Below the pieces are notes generated by a model. It saw nothing but the letters and a program-made list of their open reading frames with translations, had not been told where the DNA came from and searched no databases. The position numbers and the translations under genes were made by a program. Below are positions 25,685-34,571 of a DNA stretch of 64,000 nucleotides, one piece after another (within the stretch, counting starts at the first letter, position 1; each line of letters opens with the position of its first letter). Origin of the DNA: Mycobacterium sp. (lineage in GTDB: Bacteria; Actinomycetota; Actinomycetes; Mycobacteriales; Mycobacteriaceae); NCBI GenBank assembly GCA_025965895.1, contig JAOPWC010000034.1, positions 1 to 64,000 on the forward strand. Reading direction: 5' to 3'.

Positions 25685-27358
25685 ATCAACAATCCATCCC
25701 AATGGGGGACAGCGGCATACCTGCAAATCCTTTCGGTTGTCGCGGTGGTCGTGATTGTCCATGTGCCGCTGGGCAACTACTTGGCCAGGGTGTACACAGA
25801 TATCCGCGACTGGCGTGCCGAAAGAGTGATCTATCGCCTGATCGGTGCACAACCCGGCGATGTGCAGCGCTGGCCCAGGTACCTCACGTCGCTGCTGGCC
25901 TTTTCCGGCGTAAGTGTGCTGTTTCTCTACGGGCTGTTATTGCTGCAGACGCGTCTACCCGAGCCCTGGGGCCACCAGGGAATGACAGCCGCGCTGGCTT
26001 TCAACACCGCGATTTCGTTTACCACGAACACCAGTTGGCAGAACTACCCCGGCGAATCCACGCTCGGCCACGTCGGATTGGCGGCCGGTCTTGGTGTACA
26101 GGCATTCGCAAGCGCCGCCGTCGGCATGTGTGTCGGCGTCGCGTTGATACGCGGACTGGCCCAGTACGAGGTGCGCGAGATCGGCAACTTCTGGGTCGAT
26201 CTGGTGCGGTCGGTTGTGCGTATCCTGCTGCCGCTCTCGGTCATCGTGACGATAGTGCTGCTGGCGCTCGGGGTGGTCAATAACTTCGCCGGCGCGCATG
26301 AGTTTTCGACCATTGCGGGTGGAAACCAGACAATCCTGGGTGGCCCGGTTGCCTCCTGGGAGTCAATCAAACTGCTGTCCGGCGACGGTGGCGGCGCCTT
26401 CAACGCCAACAGCGCGCACCCGTTCGAGAATCCGACTCCTCTGACCAATGTGGTGGAAATCGCGGCGATGCTGTTGATTCCGGCTGCGTTCATCCGGACC
26501 TTCGGGATGATGGTGCGCGATAGGCGCCAAGGGTGGGCGCTGTTCGCCGCGGCCGGCGTTCTGTTTGTGATCGGGACGGTTGCGATTGTCCTCGCCGAGA
26601 TGTTCGCCCACGGTACCGTCGGCCACGCAGTGGGGGCCGCCACGGAAGGCACCGAGGCCCGCTTCGGTGTCCCCGGTAGCTCGCTGTTCGGTCAGGCGGC
26701 CACCGCGAGCGGTGACGGCGCCGCGAACTCTTCGTACGACAGCTTTGCCAGCCTCGGCGGCGGAATGCTGCTGGCCAACATGATGCTGGGCGAAGTGGCG
26801 CCAGGCGGCGCGGGCAGCGGCATGTACGGGTTGGTAGTGATGGCCCTTCTCGCGGTGTTCCTGGGTGGCCTCATGGTCGGCACCACCCCCGAATACCTCA
26901 AGCAACGACTCAAGGCCCAGCAGATGAAGCTGGTCAGCCTGTATATCCTCGTGCTGCCGGTCGTGATTCTGGTCGGCTGCTCACTGGCGATCGCGCTGCA
27001 CAACGAGGTCAGTTCGATGCTGAACAGCGGGCCGCACGGCCTGTCGGAGGCGCTGTACGCGTTCACCAGTTCGGCGGCGAACAACGGCAGTGCCTTCGCC
27101 GGATTCAGCGGGAACACGACCTGGTACAACGTCGCGCTGGCGCTGGTGATGGTGGCGGGCAGGTTTCTGCCCATCATTCTGGTGCTCGCGCTGGCCGGCA
27201 GCTTCGCGGCGCAGCGGCCAGGTGTGGTGACTGCAGGCACGCTTCGCACCCACACGCCAACCTTTATCGGCCTCGTCGTCGGCGTCACCATGATCACGGT
27301 GGGCCTCGAGTACCTGCCCGCATTGGCCCTCGGCCCGCTCGCCGATGGATTGCGGTAG
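25685..27358 (+). CDS. Second, orphan KdpA-like protein (KdpA2)
   Basis: A full KdpA homolog (about 557 residues, ten helices) without partner KdpB/C/F on its strand. Filter loops: TNTSWQ, GDGGGAF, GEVAPGGAGSG and AANNGSAF; the second and fourth differ from the canonical GTNGGGF and NNNG of the neighbour kdpA. The open frame reaches 25661, but the first usual start is GTG 25745, which would cut off half of helix 1. An AGGAG at 25672-25676, eight bases before ATC 25685, suggests a rare ATC start giving a protein as long as KdpA1; CTG 25721 is an alternative. It may replace KdpA in the complex, act alone or regulate it. Confidence 0.82.
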   Translation: MNNPSQWGTAAYLQILSVVAVVVIVHVPLGNYLARVYTDIRDWRAERVIYRLIGAQPGDVQRWPRYLTSLLAFSGVSVLFLYGLLLLQTRLPEPWGHQGMTAALAFNTAISFTTNTSWQNYPGESTLGHVGLAAGLGVQAFASAAVGMCVGVALIRGLAQYEVREIGNFWVDLVRSVVRILLPLSVIVTIVLLALGVVNNFAGAHEFSTIAGGNQTILGGPVASWESIKLLSGDGGGAFNANSAHPFENPTPLTNVVEIAAMLLIPAAFIRTFGMMVRDRRQGWALFAAAGVLFVIGTVAIVLAEMFAHGTVGHAVGAATEGTEARFGVPGSSLFGQAATASGDGAANSSYDSFASLGGGMLLANMMLGEVAPGGAGSGMYGLVVMALLAVFLGGLMVGTTPEYLKQRLKAQQMKLVSLYILVLPVVILVGCSLAIALHNEVSSMLNSGPHGLSEALYAFTSSAANNGSAFAGFSGNTTWYNVALALVMVAGRFLPIILVLALAGSFAAQRPGVVTAGTLRTHTPTFIGLVVGVTMITVGLEYLPALALGPLADGLR

Positions 27359-27460
27359 CGGGGCTTCGGCCCGTATGGGTGTCGTAAAAAATTGGCGTCG
27401 GGACGTCAAAGGGGCGCTAGGGAAGCACTCGGGTTGCTTCATCTGAGAGAGCCTGGATTC

Positions 27461-28252
27461 GTGACGCTAAGCCCTTCCGCGATTCGTGCCGGGCAGCAGC
27501 CGGTTCAGCACGACGGCATACGCCGCTACCGTCTGTATCGCAGCTGTCTGCCTGAGTACGAAATCGCCTGTCCGTCAATGCTATTGGAAGATCAGGTAAT
27601 GGCGAGATGGGTGCGGAAACAGAGCATGGCCGTCGACGTCCGCACCAGCCGTCAACTCGGAGTCGCCATCGCGACCGGCATCCATCCGGTCCGCATCGTC
27701 GTGGACGCTGCCGATGACTGCGACACCGAGCTGCGATGCGCCGCCTACGTCGGCGTCGGCAGGATGATCGTCGGCTCATCCTCGCAGGCCGATTTCCTTG
27801 CGGTCTGCAACGAGCCCAGGACCCAGGGTGTGCTCGTCCGGACAACCGACCCCGCCGCACGTTCATGGCCGGAAAATGATCGCGATGACACCGGCACCTT
27901 CGGCCTGCCGTTTGCCACGGCCTCGACCGACAGGACCGTCGAAGCGGTGCTCGCTCACCGCCGGCTCAGCCTGCAGGGTCTGCATTGCACAGTTGGTTGG
28001 CACCACGGCGGCTTCTTCAGCAGCGAAGCCGCGATCGATCACATGGTCGCCGAGTTGTCGCGGATTCGCCGGCGGCACGACATCGTGCTCACACGCCTTA
28101 GTCTTCGACGTGAGGGTCCGTTGCTCGACTCGGTGGTCGAGCTCCGCACGCTGGCCGCCCAGATCGACGGCGCACTCGACAATGCGTGCGCGACCATGCG
28201 CTTCCCACGACCGCGGGTACTTGTCTCCTTCGCCCCGCTCGTCAACGCCTAG
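27461..28252 (+). CDS. DapDC-like TIM-barrel protein lacking PLP lysine
   Basis: About 263 residues resembling the barrel domain of diaminopimelate decarboxylase/alanine racemase (fold III PLP enzymes): MAVDVRTSRQLGVAIATGIH, VGRMIVGSSSQADFL, a GLHCTVGWH strand and FPRPRVLVSFAP. At the position of the PLP lysine (YAxKAN) it reads YEIACP, the HCHIGSQ motif is HCTVGWH and the EPGR phosphate loop is replaced by SFAPL. The C-terminal beta-domain is missing. It is likely a pseudoenzyme, possibly a ligand sensor. Start GTG 27461 (VTLSPSAIRAG) is preferred; TTG 27434 with AGGGAAG upstream is possible. Confidence 0.6.
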   Translation: MTLSPSAIRAGQQPVQHDGIRRYRLYRSCLPEYEIACPSMLLEDQVMARWVRKQSMAVDVRTSRQLGVAIATGIHPVRIVVDAADDCDTELRCAAYVGVGRMIVGSSSQADFLAVCNEPRTQGVLVRTTDPAARSWPENDRDDTGTFGLPFATASTDRTVEAVLAHRRLSLQGLHCTVGWHHGGFFSSEAAIDHMVAELSRIRRRHDIVLTRLSLRREGPLLDSVVELRTLAAQIDGALDNACATMRFPRPRVLVSFAPLVNA

Positions 28253-28319
28253 TCAAGGTTTCCAACGGCCGTGTAAAAGAAGCGCTAGGAAGGGGGCGAG
28301 CCGGTCAGCGTCGGCGTAG

Positions 28320-29066
28320 ATGTCGAAGTATCGCCGTCCGGTATCCACGCCGGTGGGCCCGGCCCAAGGACTGCCCTGGATGGGCTTTTTCCAAGCGATA
28401 CATTCGCGGACATCGACGGACCGTGTTCAGCGCTGCTGCTCGCACTGGCACACGTCGTTTCCTGAGGCCGAGGTCGTCTACCCCATGGGTGCGTTGCGGA
28501 CACCCGCCGCGGCGCAGTGGCTACGTGCACACGGCCTCGGGCTCAGCGCGAGTTCCGATGACGACCTCGCTCGCGTCATCGCGGCAGGTATCGCGCCGCG
28601 CAGCGTCGTGCTGCACTGCCACGACCTGCCCGCCAGGTCGGTATGGCAGGCGGTCGGACTAGGCGTCGGGCAGTACATCGTGGGAGCGCGTGGGCAGGTC
28701 TCGACGCTCGCGGCATGCGCCGAACGGCCGCGGTGCGTCGTGCTCGACGTCACCCACGAGCACGACGATGACGCGGTGCAGGCGATGCTAGACGAGCCAC
28801 ACCTCGAGGTGTCGGGACTTCACAGCGGCCTTGACCGCGTCGACACGGTCGACGGCTTGATCGCCCTGATGGCGCAGCTTCGGTATCACCGCGGTGTGCT
28901 GATGACCCGCATCAGCGTTGCGATGTCCGGCGCCGACGACCGGGCGATCGAGGCCATCGCGAGCCAGCTCGACGACACGATTGAAGGCGGTTGCGCCCGA
29001 TTCCGGTACCCGCGTCCCGTCGTCCAGGTGTGTCCCGACTCGGTCGCATTGACGCGCGAAACCTGA
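28320..29066 (+). CDS. Second DapDC-like barrel protein, possibly frameshifted
   Basis: From residue about 50 it parallels the previous protein: AEVVYPMGALRTPAAAQWL, LGLSASSDDDLARVIAAGI, LEVSGLHSGLD and YPRPVVQVCPDS. Again the PLP lysine, the HxHIG motif and EPGR are missing. The N-terminal 45 residues in this frame look random, while frame 2 of the same DNA reads VEVSPSGIHAGGPGPRT, matching the SPSAIRAG start of the neighbour; that frame has no start codon and ends at 28464. So the gene probably suffered a frameshift near 28460 and may be a pseudogene, or begins at ATG 28320 with a new N-terminus. Confidence 0.5.
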   Translation: MSKYRRPVSTPVGPAQGLPWMGFFQAIHSRTSTDRVQRCCSHWHTSFPEAEVVYPMGALRTPAAAQWLRAHGLGLSASSDDDLARVIAAGIAPRSVVLHCHDLPARSVWQAVGLGVGQYIVGARGQVSTLAACAERPRCVVLDVTHEHDDDAVQAMLDEPHLEVSGLHSGLDRVDTVDGLIALMAQLRYHRGVLMTRISVAMSGADDRAIEAIASQLDDTIEGGCARFRYPRPVVQVCPDSVALTRET

Positions 29067-29222
29067 TGCCGACACGGCGTAAACCGGACGTGAGCTGCGG
29101 TGATATGTTCGCGTCACACTAGCCGTATGAAGTAGTCAACGACACAGCGGGCATAAATGGCGTTCGCGGAGGCGTCTGTCTCATCATGTTTGACGACCTG
29201 ACTATCTCCACAGAGGACGCAG

Positions 29223-30392
29223 ATGACCGAGACATCGCTGGTGCCTCCTGAGGCACCAGAACGTCGGATCCGGCTGTTCCATCACCTGATCGAGCTCGAG
29301 GACGGGCACGAGGTCGGCGTGTCGGTGGGCGGCGCCGGTGTGCCGCTGGTGTTCCTGCATGGCCTCGCCCTGAGCCGGCGGGCGTATGTGCGGATGCTCA
29401 GCCGGGTGGCCGGGCTGGGGTTTCTGGTCATCGCGATCGACGCGGCCGGGCACGGCGACACGCGCGCCCTGCCCCGGACAGCAGGTGACCTCACCGATCG
29501 CGTCGAGTTGACCCGGCGCACGCTGGACGCCCTTGGCGTGCGGCAGGCCGTGTTCGCCGGTCACTCAATGGGCGGCCGCATGGCGATCCAGCTCGCCGCC
29601 GTCGCCCCTGAACGGGTGCTTGCGGCAGTCCTGCTCGACGCCGCCGCCGGGGCGAGCTTCGACGAAACGGCTCCCGGACTGCTGAAGTCGCCCCGCAAGG
29701 CCGTACGTGCGGTCCTCGGCGCCGCCTACGACACGCACAAGGACCCGGCGCGGCTCGAGGCCGCCGAGCGGGGCAGCTACCTGCGGATGCTCGCGGCCAT
29801 CGCGGGACGCAACGCGCGACACCCGGCAGCAGTCGCCGGCGCCGCCCGCGCGATCGTCCAGTCGGGCGACTGCACGCCGATGCTGCACGTCATGCGTGAT
29901 CAGGACATCCCGACAATGGTGGTGCACGGCGAAAAGGACCTGATCGTGCCGTTCGAGTGTGCGGTCGACATGGCTCAAGACGTCGACGGCACGTTGTACA
30001 AGGTGCCCGACGCGTACCACTCGTGGATGATCGCCAACCCGCGTCAGGGCGCGGACGCATTGCGCCAGCTGCTGCGCGGTGAACTGGGTGAGGTGCTGCG
30101 CAATACCGCTGACGCGGTGGGCATCCGCAACGTCGACGATCCCGAGGCGTGGGAGCGAGCCCTTCTCGAGCCGGACGCCGTTGTCCGCGAACTCAACAGC
30201 GACGGCGCCGACGAGGTCGGTGTGGAGGAGCCCGAGCACGTCGAGCTGGAGTTGGTGCGGCGGGCGGTGCGACCACAGCACACGAAGCGGATGCCGTGGC
30301 CTCGTAGAACGTATCGGCGTTGGAGCGCAAGACATTCGGATCGGGGACGCTCAATGGTTCGGTGGGTGCGTCCGGACGCGCCGGCGGTGTGA
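29223..30392 (+). CDS. Alpha/beta hydrolase
   Basis: 389 residues. Classical fold: oxyanion strand VFLHGLAL, nucleophile elbow GHSMGG (S115), acid in HGEKDLIVP (aspartate near 239) and histidine in AYHSWM (near 268). A cap region of about 60 residues follows the nucleophile. The C-terminal 90 residues are charged and low in homology signal (WPRRTYRRWSARHSDRGR). ATG has GAGGA upstream. Its stop overlaps the ATG of the patatin gene (TGATG), so the two are coupled, suggesting a lipid- or ester-cleaving pair. Substrate unknown. Confidence 0.8.
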   Translation: MTETSLVPPEAPERRIRLFHHLIELEDGHEVGVSVGGAGVPLVFLHGLALSRRAYVRMLSRVAGLGFLVIAIDAAGHGDTRALPRTAGDLTDRVELTRRTLDALGVRQAVFAGHSMGGRMAIQLAAVAPERVLAAVLLDAAAGASFDETAPGLLKSPRKAVRAVLGAAYDTHKDPARLEAAERGSYLRMLAAIAGRNARHPAAVAGAARAIVQSGDCTPMLHVMRDQDIPTMVVHGEKDLIVPFECAVDMAQDVDGTLYKVPDAYHSWMIANPRQGADALRQLLRGELGEVLRNTADAVGIRNVDDPEAWERALLEPDAVVRELNSDGADEVGVEEPEHVELELVRRAVRPQHTKRMPWPRRTYRRWSARHSDRGRSMVRWVRPDAPAV

Positions 30393-31252
30393 TGTCTCTG
30401 GCATTGGTGCTGGCCGGCGGAGGGATCGCCGGAATCGCCTGGGAGACAGGGTTTCTGCTCGGCATTCAGGATGAATCGCCCGAGACCGCGCATCGGCTGT
30501 TGGCGGCCGACGTGCTGCTGGGAACCTCCGCGGGATCGACCGTTGCGGCGCAGATCGGCAGTGGTGTCGGCTTGGCGGATCTGTACGCGCGCCAGCTGTC
30601 GGAGACCACCACCGAGATAGCGCCCGGCGTCGACATCGACGAACTGATGGGCTTGTTCGAGGACGCGGCGTCAAACGGGAAGGCGCCGATCACGCGACGA
30701 CTTCGGCACATCGGCGCACGAGCGGTCTCCGCGCCCACCGTCGCGCCGGAAGTGCGCCGGGCGGTGATCGCCAAGCGCCTGCCGTCGCACGAGTGGCCAC
30801 ACCGGACTCTGAAAATTGCTGCGGTGGACGTCGATTCAGGCGAACGGATGATATTCGACCGGCACAGCGGGGTCGGGCTAATCGACGCCGTAGCCGCCAG
30901 TTGCGCGGTGCCGGCGGTGTGGCCCCCGGTGACGATCGGAGAGCGTCGATACATGGATGGCGGGGTGGGCAGCAGCGCGAACGTCGACGCCGTGGCGGAC
31001 TGTCAGACGGTGGTGATGCTGGCGCCCACGGCGGAGCCGGGGATGTCGCCGTTCGGCCGCAGCCTTGCCGACGAGCTGGCAGAGCACCGGGGCGGGCCGG
31101 TGCTCGGGATCTTCGCCGACGACGCGTCGATCGCGGCGTTCGGGCGGAACCCGCTCGATCCGGAATGCAGAGCGCCTTCTGCGAGGGCCGGCCGAGAACA
31201 GGGGCGTCAGAAAGCCCCACAGTTGGCGGCGTTTCTTGCTCCGAGCGGATAG
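30392..31252 (+). CDS. Patatin-like phospholipase (Rv1062-type)
   Basis: 286 residues. Oxyanion glycines AGGGIAG (8-14), nucleophile S46 in GTSAGS, and the catalytic aspartate in YMDGGVGSS. This Ser-Asp dyad defines the patatin family of acyl hydrolases. By position and length it corresponds to Rv1062. ATG 30392 overlaps the previous stop by one base pair step (TGATG); the longer frame to 30320 is part of the upstream gene. No signal peptide; cytosolic or membrane-peripheral lipase acting on phospholipid or lipid stores. Confidence 0.8.
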   Translation: MSLALVLAGGGIAGIAWETGFLLGIQDESPETAHRLLAADVLLGTSAGSTVAAQIGSGVGLADLYARQLSETTTEIAPGVDIDELMGLFEDAASNGKAPITRRLRHIGARAVSAPTVAPEVRRAVIAKRLPSHEWPHRTLKIAAVDVDSGERMIFDRHSGVGLIDAVAASCAVPAVWPPVTIGERRYMDGGVGSSANVDAVADCQTVVMLAPTAEPGMSPFGRSLADELAEHRGGPVLGIFADDASIAAFGRNPLDPECRAPSARAGREQGRQKAPQLAAFLAPSG

Positions 31253-31315
31253 CGTTTTCCGTCGAGGCGGCACTGGCACAGCGGAACCGGGCGAACTAGC
31301 GCAGGCGTCTGATGA

Positions 31316-32953
31316 TCAGCGGAGGTCACGGCGCCGGAAGGCGAACAACCCAATGACGATCACCACCGTGTCGATGGCGAGCAGCCACAACACCGGAGCG
31401 GCGCGGAAAGATTCGCCCGGGATCTGTTGGGTGTGCGTGAACGGCACAAGGTCGAGCAACCAGTGCGGGAAGCCCGCGATGGAGCCCAAGAGATAGAGGG
31501 CGATGAATGCGACCAAGACTGCCCATGCCGCCGGAGTGAACCGTGGGAACAGACCGAACACGGCAACCGTGAACGCGGCGAGCAGCCAGACCGCGGGAAG
31601 TTGGACTGCGGCCAAGGCCATGACCGTGGCCAGTTTCCCGCCGACGTCGTCAACGGCGACGCCGTAGAGAAGTCCGGCGAGCGCTCCTGTTGACAGCAGG
31701 GCGGTGGCCGGACCCCCGATCGCGAAGACCAGATGGCTGGCGACCCATCTGGTGCGCCCGATGGCCGCTGCCAGGATGGTCTCCGCGCGCCCGGCGGTCT
31801 CCTCCTGGTGCAGACGCAGTGTTACGGAGATCGCCATCGCCGCAGCCGCGACGGCGAGCACGCTGAACGCGAGGGTGAGGAATGAGTTTTCCAGCTCCTG
31901 TGAGCCGCCCAGCCGGTCGATGGTCTCCCTTATTTTGACGTTGCTGCCGAACTGATCTCCGATGCTGTGCACGATACTGCCGGCGAGCAGGCCATAGATG
32001 CACAAGCCGATCGTCCAGGCTAGGAGCGGGCCTCGCTGGAGGTGCCACGCCAAACCGAACGGGCCCGACAGCGTCGGCGGTGCGGTTGCCGGACCGTCTC
32101 GTTCGCCGATCAAACCCGCACCGAGATCGCGTCCCCGCAGCAGCAGATAAGCCGCGATGGTCAACGCAGCCGTGGCCGCTGCATGCAGCACAAGAACCCA
32201 CCAGCGGTCGCCGGCGTACGGGCGAACTTGCAAGGACCATCCCAAGGGCGACAGCCACGACAGAGTGCCGGAGTCGGCGTCACCGACGGCGCGCAGCGCG
32301 AAGGCCGCTCCGAGGACTCCGAACGCGATTCCTCGAGCAGTGCGCGCGCTGACACTGAGTTGTGCCGCGACCGCCGCGACTGCGGCGAACACGATGCCGG
32401 AGCAGGCCAACGCCAGCCCGAACGCCAGTGATCCTGAAGGCTCTACGTCAGTGGTGAGCAAGCTGGCGGTCCCCATCAGCCCGGTAGCGATTGCCGCACC
32501 GAATGCCATCACCAGCGCGGCGGTCAGGCTGGCGTAGCGTCCCACGACTGTTGAGTCGACCAGCTCCGCGCGCCCCGACTCTTCCTCCGCGCGGGTGTGG
32601 CGGATGACGGTCAGGATGACTGCGATGCCGATGAGGGTGTGGAACACGCCGGCTTTCCAGATGCCCACCCCGCCGAGACTGTCGTTGTAAACGTTGCCGT
32701 ACAAGGCGCGTTCGGCGGTGCTTGCCATGATCGACGCCGCGAATGCAGCGCGGTCGACGGAGGTGGGCGCGACCTTCTGCACGCTGTCGATATAGACCGG
32801 TCCCAACGGCAATGACAGCAGTAGAACCCATAAGGGCAGCACGATTCGGTCCCGGCGTAGATACAGCCGCAGCAGTTTGACCGTTCCGGTGAACGGGCCG
32901 CCGCGCGGCGCCTCGTGCCGCTGTTGCGGTCGGGTAAGTGTGGCAGTACTCAT
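31316..32953 (-). CDS. ABC transporter permease (Rv1217c-type efflux)
   Basis: 545 residues with about twelve TM helices in two similar halves. Resembles the tetronasin/polyketide-antibiotic exporter permeases, such as M. tuberculosis Rv1217c (548 residues). Charged pieces [18 protein letters not shown] and [16 protein letters not shown] are characteristic loops repeated in both halves. It pairs with the ATPase gene just upstream, whose stop its ATG overlaps by four bases. The pair would expel lipophilic drugs or export a lipid. The TetR gene that accompanies this pair in M. tuberculosis is not seen here. Confidence 0.82.
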   Translation of the reverse strand: MSTATLTRPQQRHEAPRGGPFTGTVKLLRLYLRRDRIVLPLWVLLLSLPLGPVYIDSVQKVAPTSVDRAAFAASIMASTAERALYGNVYNDSLGGVGIWKAGVFHTLIGIAVILTVIRHTRAEEESGRAELVDSTVVGRYASLTAALVMAFGAAIATGLMGTASLLTTDVEPSGSLAFGLALACSGIVFAAVAAVAAQLSVSARTARGIAFGVLGAAFALRAVGDADSGTLSWLSPLGWSLQVRPYAGDRWWVLVLHAAATAALTIAAYLLLRGRDLGAGLIGERDGPATAPPTLSGPFGLAWHLQRGPLLAWTIGLCIYGLLAGSIVHSIGDQFGSNVKIRETIDRLGGSQELENSFLTLAFSVLAVAAAAMAISVTLRLHQEETAGRAETILAAAIGRTRWVASHLVFAIGGPATALLSTGALAGLLYGVAVDDVGGKLATVMALAAVQLPAVWLLAAFTVAVFGLFPRFTPAAWAVLVAFIALYLLGSIAGFPHWLLDLVPFTHTQQIPGESFRAAPVLWLLAIDTVVIVIGLFAFRRRDLR

Positions 32954-33876
32954 ATCGACACCGTGCCCGCACCGGTGACCTGACGGTTCGACTCGTCGAG
33001 TTTGTAGTGACGCAGGAAAATCTCCTCGAGCGAGGGCGGCTGGCTCACGAGCGAGCGAACACCCACCTTTGCTAGCACGCGGATAAAATCGTTCAGGGCG
33101 TCGGGGTCGAGCTGGGCACGCAGGACGTTGCCTTCGACGGTGACGTCCTCCACCCCTTTGATCTGGCTGAGATCGCCAGGATCCCCCAGCAATTCGGCCC
33201 TGATCGACAGCCTGCTGAGATGGCGCATCGACTCGAGGCTGCCACTCTCCACCGTCTTCCCTGCCCGGATGATGGTGACTCGATCACACAGCGCTTCCAT
33301 CTCGGACAGGATGTGGCTGGAGACGAAAACCGTGACACCACGATCCCGAGCTTCTGTCACGCAATTTCGGAACATGTGTTCCATCAGCGGATCCAGACCT
33401 GCGCTGGGCTCGTCGAGCAGCAGTAGTCGCGCATACGACGAGAAGGCTGATATCAACACCACCTTCTGACGATTGCCCTTCGAGTAGGTCCGGGCTTTCT
33501 TCTTCGGGTCGAGTTCGAAGCGCTTGATCAGCTCGTCGCGGCGCTGCGGGTCGAGGCCGCCGCGCATTCGGGCCAGCAGATCAATGATCTCGCCACCGGT
33601 CAAGTTCGGCCACAGCGTCACATCACCGGGGACATAGGCCATTTTATGATGCAGCGCGACGGCGTCCCGCCATGCGTCGCGGCCGAACACTGTCGCGCTA
33701 CCGGAGGTCGCACGCAGGACGCCGAGAAGAATGCGGATGGTGGTTGACTTCCCAGCGCCGTTGGGCCCGAGAAAGCCGTGAATGTCTCCCTCGCTGACCT
33801 GAAGGTCAAGGCCGTTGAGGGCCCGGACACGACCGAAGCGCTTATGCAAATCCTTGATATCGATGACAGTGGACAT
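32950..33876 (-). CDS. ABC transporter ATPase (Rv1218c-type efflux)
   Basis: 308 residues. Walker [10 protein letters not shown] (37-45), Walker [15 protein letters not shown]-loop SSHILSEME. The signature motif is YSKGNRQKV, as usual for this drug-efflux subfamily rather than LSGGQ. The C-terminal 80 residues form the extra domain typical of DrrA/CcmA-like subunits. First gene of a two-gene operon with the permease. It drives export by ATP hydrolysis. Confidence 0.87.
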   Translation of the reverse strand: MSTVIDIKDLHKRFGRVRALNGLDLQVSEGDIHGFLGPNGAGKSTTIRILLGVLRATSGSATVFGRDAWRDAVALHHKMAYVPGDVTLWPNLTGGEIIDLLARMRGGLDPQRRDELIKRFELDPKKKARTYSKGNRQKVVLISAFSSYARLLLLDEPSAGLDPLMEHMFRNCVTEARDRGVTVFVSSHILSEMEALCDRVTIIRAGKTVESGSLESMRHLSRLSIRAELLGDPGDLSQIKGVEDVTVEGNVLRAQLDPDALNDFIRVLAKVGVRSLVSQPPSLEEIFLRHYKLDESNRQVTGAGTVSI

Positions 33877-34187
33877 CTGACCCCCTCGTGGCAGTCGATC
33901 GTCATGCTTCGCCAGTGATCGACTGCCGGCAAGAGGCGAGGCCCGCTGCCGTGTTCCCCAGTCTCGTTCGTCTTCATATCTTAGGAGTTCTGGGGTGGAA
34001 GGTGTTCGTGGCCCGGCTGAGCAGCCACAGTCCGTGGTTACACCGTCGAGGGCCCCAGCCCAGGCGAAAATCCGTAGCTCGCCGGGGCAGATTGGAGCGC
34101 GAACCCGGTGGCGGCGGCTGGATCAAAGTAAGAGCTGCAAATATCAGCAGTTCAAAATTGCGCGGACGCTAGTACGTCGCCGGGGGG
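33877..34187. other. Gap without a gene
   Basis: About 310 bases between the ABC ATPase start and a hydrolase relic. Open frames here have random composition. The promoter of the ABC operon must lie in the left part. No TetR gene or clear operator was found. Confidence 0.4.
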
Positions 34188-34534
34188 TTGCTGAGGACCG
34201 CTGTCAGAGGCTGGTTGGACTTCGCGATCGCCGCCGGCGAATCCAAATGGCTCCGAGCGCTTTCCGAGCATGAAATAAACACCACCGTGGTGTGGGGCTT
34301 GCACGACAACGTCTCCCCGGTCCGGATGGCCAACTTCGTCTGGGAATCGTTTCTCAAGGGAAAGCCCGGGCGAAACCGCCACTGGTCATGCCAACCGCAG
34401 ATCACTACGTTCAACGCGATGCTCCGCGGCAACTGGCGCAAGTCGTTCGACTGAACGTAAAAGGCGAGGAAATTCCCCTGCAGACGCTCGGGGCCCGAGC
34501 CGATGGCGCGGTGCTTGTCGATCAGACCCGCTGA
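34188..34534 (+). pseudogene. Alpha/beta hydrolase C-terminal relic, frameshifted
   Basis: Frame 3 reads FAIAAGESKWLRAL and WGLHDNVSPVRMANFVWESF, the acid-residue region of an alpha/beta hydrolase. Near 34375 the sequence moves to frame 2, which gives LVMPTADHYVQRDAPRQL with the catalytic-histidine-like DHY, and stops at 34534. The N-terminal half with the nucleophile is absent. A decayed fragment, not a working gene. Confidence 0.6.
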
Positions 34535-34571
34535 TGGTAGGAAGCGCTCGCGCCGCACCCGGTCCACAGCA

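Noticed and set aside
27359..27461. DosR-type box (GGGAC...) before the barrel gene
   Set aside because: CGGGACGTCAAAGGGGC lacks the GTCCC half of the known palindrome.
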